Positions 49,266 through 56,275 of a stretch of 64,000 bases of DNA are shown piece after piece (the first letter of the stretch is position 1; the number at the start of each line of letters is the position of its first letter). Source of the stretch: Promicromonospora sukumoe 327MFSha3.1 (GTDB taxonomy: Bacteria > Actinomycetota > Actinomycetes > Actinomycetales > Cellulomonadaceae); the NCBI RefSeq assembly GCF_000385135.1, contig NZ_ARQM01000010.1, positions 1,116,001-1,180,000 of the forward strand, written 5' to 3'. Below the pieces are notes generated by a model. That model saw only the letters and a program-made list of their open reading frames with translations. It did not search any database and was not told the DNA's origin. The translations under genes and the position numbers were made by a program.

Positions 49266-49317
49266 GCTGAACCGCCGTCGAAGGGGCCCCGCGGACGCCG
49301 TGTCCGCGGGGCCCCTT
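49207..49317 (+). repeat. pdxS 3' end plus terminator, original copy
   Basis: Bases 49207-49255 are identical to 52160-52208. The following terminator stem (49281-49296 with 49302-49317) matches the one at 52235-52269 with a few changes. This is one edge of the toxin-immunity block. Confidence 0.85.
49281..49317 (+). terminator. pdxS terminator
   Basis: AAGGGGCCCCGCGGAC (49281-49296) pairs with 49302-49317 across GCCGT, followed by CGTCTGTC. Confidence 0.85.
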
Positions 49318-49329
49318 CGTCTGTCGGGG

Positions 49330-49409
49330 CTGACTTGCGTTCAGCAGGCTGTGCCAGAGCCGTAACCCGCCGGGTAACGGCCGCCTGGCGCCTGCTGAAT
49401 CGACGTCAG
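49330..49409. repeat. 80-bp extragenic palindromic element, copy 4
   Basis: CTGAC, five bases, TTCAGCAGGC (49340-49349), a 40-bp core with GCCGTAACCCG pairing inward, GCCTGCTGAA (49390-49399), five bases, GTCAG. Best-preserved copy. Confidence 0.88.
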
Positions 49410-49418
49410 GAGGTGGGT

Positions 49419-49485
49419 CCTACCAGGGCGACGCGGCTCGTCCTGGAAAATCGGATCGTAGACGCGCGCGGCGGGGCCTCGGTCA
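49419..49485 (-). pseudogene. Remnant of the 3' end of an SDR gene
   Basis: On the minus strand it reads ...AARVYDPIFQDEP..., then a deletion, then the last codons and TAG. The intact SDR gene (54631-56130) ends AARVYDPIVQGEA...YEPSPW. At DNA level, TACCAGGGCGACG and TCGTAGACGCGCGCGGCG are shared. About 30 bp of the original sequence is deleted between them. It faces pdxS, as the full gene probably once did. Confidence 0.75.
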
Positions 49486-49520
49486 AGTTGTCGCGTGGCG
49501 TGGCGGCTTGGTCGTCGGCA

Positions 49521-49550
49521 TTGACCGGTGACTTTCACCCTGCCTACGGT
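49521..49550 (+). promoter_or_regulatory. Promoter candidate of the toxin gene
   Basis: TTGACC (49521-49526), 18 bases, TACGGT (49545-49550), 71 bases before the toxin start. Confidence 0.45.
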
Positions 49551-49621
49551 GTGGCGTCTGAACGGGGGGAACGGCGCAAGGTGCTGCCCTGGACTCTTGC
49601 GTCGTGTGGGGAAGGCCGTGG

Positions 49622-51592
49622 ATGTTTGCTCGCGAGGCTCACGCCTTGGCGGTTCGAGGGGTCGTGCTGGTGGTGATCACGGCAATCGCCGTGGTCATGA
49701 CTGGTTGCACCAGAGCCACGGATGCGCCGCCACCGACCTCGACGGACGGCGGGGGCACGCCTGTGGTGGACGCCGGCGCTGAGCTGGACAAGCTGCCGGA
49801 CATCGAACTGTTCCTCGAGCAGGCGATCGCTCAGGTACGGCAGAAGCATCCTGATCAGGTTCCCGACGACCTCACGGCTGCCGCCGTCATGGGCGAGCTG
49901 GACGCGATCGACAGCCATGTGGACGCCGATGGCGTACTCGACTACGCCAGTGCGAAGAGTGACCCCGCGATCACCGCTGACACGCTTGACCCGTACGCGC
50001 GAACCTACCGGACGCTGGGTGGAGAGCTGGCCGGCACCGGTGCCACGGACGTCGACGCAATGGGTGTGGATGACGCGGATGAGGCATCAACGATGCTGCC
50101 GCAGGTCTCGGTCGTCCGATTCGATGCTGTCGCGGGTCAGGACGAGAGCAAGGAGGCCGACCCCCGCGTCGGTTACGCGGGGCCTCGGCAGTTCGTCTCC
50201 GACAGACCCGAGTGGGTCGAGGAATACAAGGCCGTCGGGGACGAGATCCTCCAGGGCAAGGTTCTGTACTTCGAGTCCGAATACAACCTGGCGCGTCTCC
50301 GTTTCACGTCAGAGCTCGACGGCTACCTGCAGGACCGCATCGGCGATGACCAGACCGTCGTCACCTGGGGCGGGATCATGGACGGCCCTTTCGGAGCGTG
50401 CATCGTCGGCACCGAGGTCTACCACGAGCTGGTGTTCGAGCAGGGCGCCGAGGATTCAGAGGCTTGCCTGACGCGAACGGTCGGCGGGTCTACCGTGCCG
50501 GAGCCGCTGGTCCCGCTCGATTCGTCCGTGCCGGAGTCCGCGGTTGCTGTCGAGGCTGATGTCGAGCAGCTGATCATTCAGGAGCTCTGGCCGATCATGA
50601 AGGACTTCATCGGTCTGACTGACCTCGAGAAGTGCTTCACCGAGGCGGACATCCTCGCGTGCGTGATGACGCTGCTCAACGTGCTGCCGGTCGGAAAGGC
50701 GATCAAGGCACTCAAGGCGATACCGGCGGTCGTCAGGGCAGTCGAGAAGATCGTCACCTTCGTCGCGACGAAGGGAAAGAAGCTGCCGGTCGCGGTGCCG
50801 GCGGGGTGTTTCGCGTCCTTCGCCGGATCGACGCCCGTGCTGATGGCTGACGGCACACACAAGCCCATCCGGGACGTCCGGCCCGGTGACGACGTCCATG
50901 CGAGTGATCCTGTATCCGGAGTGAGCGGCCCGCGCCGAGTGCTCGACACGTTCGTCCACCAGGACACGCTCGTGGACCTCAGGCTTGCCAGCGGTGACAA
51001 GATCACCACTACCGCCGACCACCCGTTCTGGTCGTCGGGGGACCACGCCTTCGAGGACGCGAAGGACCTCGCTCCCGGCGAGAAGGTCCTGTCGGCGAAC
51101 GGCACCGAGCTGGCTGTCGTCGGAATCGATACTGGAACGGTACGTGAAGGAGCGGCCTACAACCTTGCGGTTCTCGGTCTGCACACCTACCACGTCGGCG
51201 ACGCTGAAGTCCTTGTTCACAATTCTGGCTGCCTCGCGGTTCTCAAGAACTGGAAGCCGAAGACATTCAGGTATGGCAAAACCACGCTAGTTCTCCAACG
51301 TGGCGGGATGCAGCACATCCTCGAAAGGCATCACCCGACGTACTTCGATCCGGAGCAGGCAAGGCTGAGCAACGATATGTTCAGGGAGTCGAGGACCGTT
51401 GACGACATCGTTGGCCTCATCGATCAGGTCGTCCGACAGAAGGCTGACGAAATTGAGGTAATTGCACGAAAGCCGAGGCCGGAGCAGCAGATCGGCAATG
51501 TGGAGGCTACGATCGACGGGGTAAAGTACCGGCTCGGTGTGAACCAAGGGGCTATTGGTACGTTCCACCCTGTGGGGATGAGTGAACCGTGA
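49622..51592 (+). CDS. Polymorphic toxin: lipoprotein with HINT domain and C-terminal toxin
   Basis: A 656-residue secreted toxin precursor. ATG 49622 follows GGAAGG. The first 29 residues are a lipoprotein signal ending VMTGC (Cys 29). Residues about 40-340 match nothing I know and are acidic; a hydrophobic helical pretoxin-like stretch lies at about 345-390. Residues 396-534 form a HINT domain: Cys 396 in CFASFAGSTPVLMADGTHKPI, the internal TTADHPFW block, and HTYHVGDAEVLVHNSGC ending at Asn 534, enough for autoproteolytic release. Residues about 537-656 are the toxin: GGMQHILERHHPTYFDPEQ and GVNQGAIGTFHP resemble BECR-type RNase toxins (inference). Its stop overlaps the immunity start. Confidence 0.82.
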   Translation: MFAREAHALAVRGVVLVVITAIAVVMTGCTRATDAPPPTSTDGGGTPVVDAGAELDKLPDIELFLEQAIAQVRQKHPDQVPDDLTAAAVMGELDAIDSHVDADGVLDYASAKSDPAITADTLDPYARTYRTLGGELAGTGATDVDAMGVDDADEASTMLPQVSVVRFDAVAGQDESKEADPRVGYAGPRQFVSDRPEWVEEYKAVGDEILQGKVLYFESEYNLARLRFTSELDGYLQDRIGDDQTVVTWGGIMDGPFGACIVGTEVYHELVFEQGAEDSEACLTRTVGGSTVPEPLVPLDSSVPESAVAVEADVEQLIIQELWPIMKDFIGLTDLEKCFTEADILACVMTLLNVLPVGKAIKALKAIPAVVRAVEKIVTFVATKGKKLPVAVPAGCFASFAGSTPVLMADGTHKPIRDVRPGDDVHASDPVSGVSGPRRVLDTFVHQDTLVDLRLASGDKITTTADHPFWSSGDHAFEDAKDLAPGEKVLSANGTELAVVGIDTGTVREGAAYNLAVLGLHTYHVGDAEVLVHNSGCLAVLKNWKPKTFRYGKTTLVLQRGGMQHILERHHPTYFDPEQARLSNDMFRESRTVDDIVGLIDQVVRQKADEIEVIARKPRPEQQIGNVEATIDGVKYRLGVNQGAIGTFHPVGMSEP

Positions 51593-52128
51593 GCGATATC
51601 GCCATTCAGACGTATCTGTCCGACCGGCACGGATCTCCAAAGTTCGATCCGGTTCAGGATATGGATTCTTTTACCCAGGCGCGGTATGGATACGTAGAAG
51701 GCTTCATAAGCATGACCATCGACGGGGTTGAAATGTTCGGGCCTGATCTTTGGGATGATGTCGGGGCGCTGTGGCCGATTCTGACCAACATGCTCGATGA
51801 CTGTCGCGAAAATCGTCTGGGAGAGACGGGACTCTTCGAGAGGGCGATTCCAATACGTCTGGAGAGCATTCGGGGCTGGCCGGGGTTTCTCCTGCTGACC
51901 GTCGGGCGGCCCGAAGGCGATCACTACGGGGTGGAGGCTCGCCGCGCATCGGTTGAAGCAGCTGATCTGTACCCAGCCGTCGCACGCGCCTACCTGGATA
52001 CGTTCGCACACTTCAGACGCATCGATGCCCCTGAGGGCATCGGGACGGTGAGTGAAGCGATGGAGAAACACCTACGATCCTGGATCGAGACCCCCCGAGA
52101 CTCCTGGCCCAGGATCTTCCCTGGATGA
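51589..52128 (+). CDS. Probable cognate immunity protein
   Basis: A 179-residue cytosolic protein without signal or membrane segment. GTG 51589 overlaps the toxin TGA by four bases (GTGA), the standard linkage of toxin and immunity genes. Composition is mixed alpha/beta, acidic (EGFISMTIDGVEMFGPDLWDDVGALWPILTNMLDDC; WPGFLLLTVGRPEGDHYGVEARRASVEAADLYPAVARAYLDTFAHF). No family recognised, as is usual for immunity proteins. It would bind the toxin domain and protect the cell. The pdxS tail copy begins 32 bases after its stop. Confidence 0.7.
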   Translation: MSDIAIQTYLSDRHGSPKFDPVQDMDSFTQARYGYVEGFISMTIDGVEMFGPDLWDDVGALWPILTNMLDDCRENRLGETGLFERAIPIRLESIRGWPGFLLLTVGRPEGDHYGVEARRASVEAADLYPAVARAYLDTFAHFRRIDAPEGIGTVSEAMEKHLRSWIETPRDSWPRIFPG

Positions 52129-52159
52129 TCTCGACTCACAGCGCGCCCGATCTTGGACC

Positions 52160-52269
52160 TCGGCATCAACGTCGACGAGATCCCGGAGCCGCACCGGCTG
52201 GCCGAGCGCGGCTGGTGGGCTGAGCCGTCGTAGGAAAGGCCCCGCGGACGCCGTGTCCGCGGGGCCTTT
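52160..52269 (+). repeat. Second copy of the pdxS 3' end and terminator
   Basis: 49 bases identical to the end of pdxS, then divergence: the TGA is TGG here and the frame runs on to W-A-E-P-S and TAG. The terminator stem AAAGGCCCCGCGGAC (52235-52249 with 52255-52269) matches the pdxS terminator apart from its base. There is no pdxS body in front, so it is a fragment. Confidence 0.88.
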
Positions 52270-52329
52270 TCGTTCTCTCCGTTTCCTGCGAGGGTCCGCC
52301 CCACCAGGCGCGCCGCTACCCTGGCGTGC

Positions 52330-53265
52330 ATGTCCGACGACTACGCGTTCGATGCGCAGGTCCTGAACGGCCTGGTGCGCTCGGCGTCGGTCATCCGCGT
52401 GTACGACCGCGGTGCGTCCGGGGGCCGACCGCGCGACGTCGAGCCCGCGCTGACGATCAGGGAACGTGCCGAGCTCGACGATCTGGCCCGGTTGCTGGAG
52501 GTTTCCCGACCCACGGGCATGTACTGCACGTGCCTCGGCGACTCCGCGTTCGAGCTGCTCGACCACGAGGGCACCGCAATCGATGTCCTCGGCTGGCACC
52601 ACGGCTCGACGCTGCGCTGGCAGGGCTCGCCTGACGGCGACGTCGAGCTCGCGCACGGTCCGGAGCTCATCGCCTGGCTGGCTGCTCACGGCTATACGCG
52701 CCCTGCTGAACGGGTCGACCGTCGCGAACAGCAGCGGCGAGACCAGGCGCGGGCTCTCGAGTCCTGGTCGGTGGCAGCACCCGAGGCCGTTCGTGCATGG
52801 GTTCCCCGGATCCTCGATGAGGCCGCTTCAGGGCATCCTGAGCGACTGGCCGACGACCTCGCCCGCAGCCTTGCTGAGGCGCACCCAAGAGAACCCGACC
52901 AAGCGTTGGCGCTCCTGCGCTGGCGGTCAGGCGGAACCGGCCGCTACTCCGGCTACCCGGTCCACGAGGGGGCAGCGGCGACCCTGCTCGAGCAGTTGCC
53001 GCTGCAGGCCATCTTCACGGCCTTGGCCGGTGTGCCCGCCACCGACCCTGCATGGTCCGGCGCCGTCCGCTATCTGTTGGCCTGGCGCCGCAAGGACATC
53101 GTCCTGCTGCGCCGTATCCCTGAGAGCGTCTGGAGCGTGCTTGCCCAGGTGGTGCACGACGAGGCCGACAGTACGTGGGCCGACCGCCACGAGACCTGCT
53201 ACCGCCAGGTCGAGCACGCCCGCGCCCAGAGGGAGCGGGCCGGGAGGCGCTCCCGTAGCGGGTGA
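52330..53265 (+). CDS. Hypothetical protein in the pdxS-SDR hotspot
   Basis: A 311-residue soluble protein with no recognised domain. The N-terminal part is beta-rich (SVIRVYDRGASGGRPRDVEPALTIRERAELDDLARLLEV, MYCTCLGDSAFELLDHEGTAIDVLGWHHGSTLRWQ), followed by helical repeats with conserved Trp and Leu (EAVRAWVPRILDEAASG, QALALLRWRSGGTGRYSGYP, AVRYLLAWRRKDIVLLRRIPESVWSVLAQVVHDE). ATG 52330 is only 60 bp beyond the pdxS-tail fragment. The location between a toxin module and an Abi gene suggests competition or defence, but nothing in the sequence proves it. Confidence 0.6.
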   Translation: MSDDYAFDAQVLNGLVRSASVIRVYDRGASGGRPRDVEPALTIRERAELDDLARLLEVSRPTGMYCTCLGDSAFELLDHEGTAIDVLGWHHGSTLRWQGSPDGDVELAHGPELIAWLAAHGYTRPAERVDRREQQRRDQARALESWSVAAPEAVRAWVPRILDEAASGHPERLADDLARSLAEAHPREPDQALALLRWRSGGTGRYSGYPVHEGAAATLLEQLPLQAIFTALAGVPATDPAWSGAVRYLLAWRRKDIVLLRRIPESVWSVLAQVVHDEADSTWADRHETCYRQVEHARAQRERAGRRSRSG

Positions 53266-53375
53266 GGAGCGCACGTCCCCGTGACATCAGAGCGTGGCTG
53301 GAAAAGCCGCCATGGGTGAGGCGATGCGGATGGAGATCCGACTTCGCCTGCAGCACTGGCCCACGGGCCGTCAGG

Positions 53376-54362
53376 TCAGCCGCGCCAGAGGTCGAGCGAC
53401 TCCCAGCCCTGCGGAGTCCCCATCGACGCGATCGTCAGGGCATGCGAGTCCGGGAACTCGCGCAGCAGTGCTGCCAGCTGCTTCGCCCAGTCCGAGTCGG
53501 CGTCGATGGACGGCAGGATGTAGGCGATCACGGCGAGGGCGTTGTAGGTCCCGAAGACGCCCTTGGCGGTCTTCTCGTCCCGCAGGTGGTCGAGGACTGG
53601 GATCTGTCCTGCCTTCGGACGGGCCGGCGCGTGCTGGAGCTTCCTGTTGAACAGCCGGGAGTGGTGCGCCGCGACGTTGCGCACGTAGTTCAGACTGGCG
53701 AGCCAGCTGGTCATGATCTTCTTTGTCGGGACTTTGAACGCCAGGGCGATCTCCTCGGCGTCCTGCTGGTGCATGCCGCGGTAGAGGACGGAGAGGTGGC
53801 CCAGTTCGAGGATCTCGGTGAGCGCCCAGACCGGCATGCGGTCGTCGTACTTCTCCCGGAAGTGCTCGACGAACTGCTCGTCGGAGCTGGCCTTCCTGTC
53901 GTTGACGCGTTGAAGCCACTGCACGTGCCTGCTCGACGCGGGGTCCCGGGCGCCGGTGCTCTCGGCGGTGAAGGCCTCAGTGAAGCAGTTCGGGTCCTCA
54001 TAGGAGAAGGGGGACCTCCTGCCGAGCACGTACCCGATCCGCATGCGGACGGCGACCTCGATGCGCTCGACGCCGTCCATGACCAGCATGCGCAGCCGCC
54101 GGTCGAAGTCGATGATGTCCTCGGCGTGCCGCAGTGTCGTGCCCGCCCGGTAGTCGCTGAGCACGCGGATCCGCGTGCGGCCCTCGTCGTCGACGTGCTG
54201 TTCGGACTCGCGGAACGGGTAGAGGTAGCCGGTGAGGCGGTAGTAGCCGACCGCCCGCAGGACCGACGAGGCTCGGCCGCGGTCCTCGATCTCAATTCCG
54301 TGCCCCGCCAGCCGGTCGACCTGCTCGTCGACGGACAGCCACGGCTTCGCCTACTCCGCCAT
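53376..54362 (-). pseudogene. Abi_2 (AbiD/AbiF-like) HEPN protein with amber at codon 4
   Basis: Abortive-infection-type protein, RNase-like HEPN family. From ATG 54362 (GGGAGG site) the frame reads M-A-E-TAG-A-K-P-W-LSVDEQVDRLAGHGIEIED, then YYRLTGYLYPFRESE, DFDRRLRMLVMDGVERIEVAVRMRIGY, PVWALTEILELGHLSVLYRGM, and the RX4H motif RNVAAH (Arg 228, His 233) in VRNVAAHHSRLFNRKL. Everything except codon 4 is intact; family members usually have Tyr there (TAC to TAG). GTG 54164 could restart but would lose the first 66 residues. So it is either a recent pseudogene, a read-through gene, or a sequencing error. It is convergent with the unknown gene at 52330. Confidence 0.75.
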
Positions 54363-54382
54363 GGACCTCCCTGGAAAAGAAA

Positions 54383-54413
54383 ATCAGCCCGCGCCTTGCG
54401 GCAACGGGCTGAT
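54383..54413 (-). ncRNA. GNRA-capped hairpin with U-rich tail upstream of the Abi gene
   Basis: On the minus strand: ATCAGCCCG, TT, GCC, GCAA loop, GGC, G, CGGGCTGAT, then TTTTCTTTTCC and the ribosome site GGGAGG of the Abi gene. It has the shape of an intrinsic terminator, but it lies 21 bases before the Abi start and could be an attenuator, a small-RNA 3' end or the tail of a companion RNA. The upstream gene on this strand is the SDR, 218 bp away. Confidence 0.55.
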
Positions 54414-54630
54414 CGTGATTGAGCCAGAGTAGCACGAGGGAGCTTGTCTCGGCCCGAGGCCACTCAGTGGAGCTTGAGCCCTCGTCGACCTCCTTCGCCA
54501 CGCGGACCGTGGCCCATGCTTTCGTCGCTGCACGGAGACATTGGCGCATTCCGGTGTTCGTCCTGACCTATGCCGTGCTGCTGCTTCGGCCTCCGCATCG
54601 CCCGCGAGGCGGTTCGCCTTGCCGAGGCCC

Positions 54631-56130
54631 CTACCAGGGCGACGGCTCGTAGTCCTTGAGGAAGCAGCCGTACAGGTCGGTCCCGGCCTCGCCCTGGACG
54701 ATCGGGTCGTAGACGCGCGCGGCGCCGTCGACCAGGTCGAGGGGCGCGTGCCAGCCCTCGGCGGCGAGCCGCAGCTTCTCCTCGTGCGGACGCTCGTCCG
54801 TGATCCAGCCGGTGTCCACGGCGGTCATCAGGACCCGGTCCTTCTCGAACATCTCCCCGGCCGAGGTCCGGGTCAGCATGTTGAGGGCGGCCTTGGCCAT
54901 GTTGGTGTGCGGGTGTCCCGCGCCCTTGTACCGGCGGGAGAACTGCCCCTCCATCGCGGAGACGTTGACGACGTACCCGCGGCGCGACGTCGCCGTCGCG
55001 GCCCGCATCGCGGGACGCAGCCGGGAGATGAGCAGGAACGGCGCGATCGCGTTGCAGAGCTGGACCTCCAGGAGCTCCAGCGGGTCGACCTCGTCCACGA
55101 CCTGGGTCCACGAGTTGTTCTTCTGCACGTCGGGGAGCAGCCCGCCGGCGTCGACCGCCGTGCCGGCCAGGTGCGCGTCCAGGGAGGCCGAGCCCGCCCT
55201 CAGCGCCAGTGCCGTCAGGGACGCCGCGGTGTGCGTCGCGACGGCGTCGTCCTGCGACTGTCCCTCGTGGTGCGCGACCGACAGGGCGGCCAGGGCGCCC
55301 GCGATCGCGGCGGGGTGGGCCTCCGAGACGTGGTCGAACGTGACCATCTCCGGCGCCCGGAGCCCGTAGGGGAGCGGCGCGACCGGCGCCGACTCGCCCG
55401 TGACGAGCTGCGAGTAGGCCCCCGGGGTCCGGCGGACCGTCTGGCAGGCGTTGTTGACCAGGATGTCGAGCGGGCCCGCCGCGGCGACGTCGTCGGCCAG
55501 CGCGATCACCTGGGTGGGGTCGCGCAGGTCGATGCCGACGATCTTGAGCCGGTGCAGCCAGTCGGCGGCGTCGGGCATCGCCGAGAAGCGGCGCACCGCG
55601 TCCTTCGGGAAGCGGGTGGTCACGGTGAGGTGGGCGCCGTCGCGCAGCAGGCGCAGCGCGATGTACATGCCGATCTTCGCGCGGCCGCCGGTGAGCAGGG
55701 CGCGGCGGCCGGTCAGGTCCGTGCGCTGGTCGCGGCGCGCGTGGCTCTTCGCGGCGCAGTCCGGGCACAGCCAGTGGTAGAACGAGTCGACCAGGGTGTA
55801 GTCCGTCTTGCAGATGTAGCAGCCGCGGGCGGTGCGCAGCTCCCCGGCGAACGCCCCGGGCGCGGAGGACACCAGCGGGATGCCGGCGGTCTCGTCGTCG
55901 ATCCGCGCCGCCGAGCCGGTCGCCGTCCGCTCGATGATGCTCCGGTCGTGCGCCTGGATCTGCTCGCGGACCGCGGCCTTGCGCGACTTCTTGAGCAGCT
56001 TCCACATGTAGCCGGTCGCCTGCTTGACCGTCTTGACGTCGGGGTGGTCGGGCTCGAGGTCGTGGAGCTGGCTCAGCACCCGGAGGGTGGTGGCGAGCTC
56101 GTCCGGGTCGATCCCCGCTTTCGTTGGCAC
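54631..56130 (-). CDS. SDR-family oxidoreductase with N-terminal zinc-ribbon-like segment
   Basis: A 499-residue protein, about twice the usual SDR length. Residues about 1-140 form a helical segment with a Cys cluster (CYICKTDY and CPDC, CxxC pairs about 22 residues apart) that looks zinc-binding. Then follows the Rossmann start RRALLTGGRAKIGMYIALRLL (GGxxxIG), LDILVNNACQ, and late in the chain YKGAGHPHTNMAKAALNMLTR, carrying the SDR catalytic region in altered form (Lys in NMAKAAL; Ser in VNVSAMEGQ). A large insert of about 110 residues sits before the catalytic part. Its 3' end is echoed as a fragment near pdxS (49419-49485). Substrate unknown. Confidence 0.8.
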   Translation of the reverse strand: MPTKAGIDPDELATTLRVLSQLHDLEPDHPDVKTVKQATGYMWKLLKKSRKAAVREQIQAHDRSIIERTATGSAARIDDETAGIPLVSSAPGAFAGELRTARGCYICKTDYTLVDSFYHWLCPDCAAKSHARRDQRTDLTGRRALLTGGRAKIGMYIALRLLRDGAHLTVTTRFPKDAVRRFSAMPDAADWLHRLKIVGIDLRDPTQVIALADDVAAAGPLDILVNNACQTVRRTPGAYSQLVTGESAPVAPLPYGLRAPEMVTFDHVSEAHPAAIAGALAALSVAHHEGQSQDDAVATHTAASLTALALRAGSASLDAHLAGTAVDAGGLLPDVQKNNSWTQVVDEVDPLELLEVQLCNAIAPFLLISRLRPAMRAATATSRRGYVVNVSAMEGQFSRRYKGAGHPHTNMAKAALNMLTRTSAGEMFEKDRVLMTAVDTGWITDERPHEEKLRLAAEGWHAPLDLVDGAARVYDPIVQGEAGTDLYGCFLKDYEPSPW

Positions 56131-56275
56131 CGCCGAAGGATATCTGGCGCCCTGTGCCGCGCGACCACCCGTTGCTAGGGTGCACGGGACGTTTGCGACA
56201 AATCGCCACCGCGATGTGACGAACGTCCATCACCCCTGCCGCGCTCCTGCGCCGCCCTCTCGAGAGGAACTCGCC

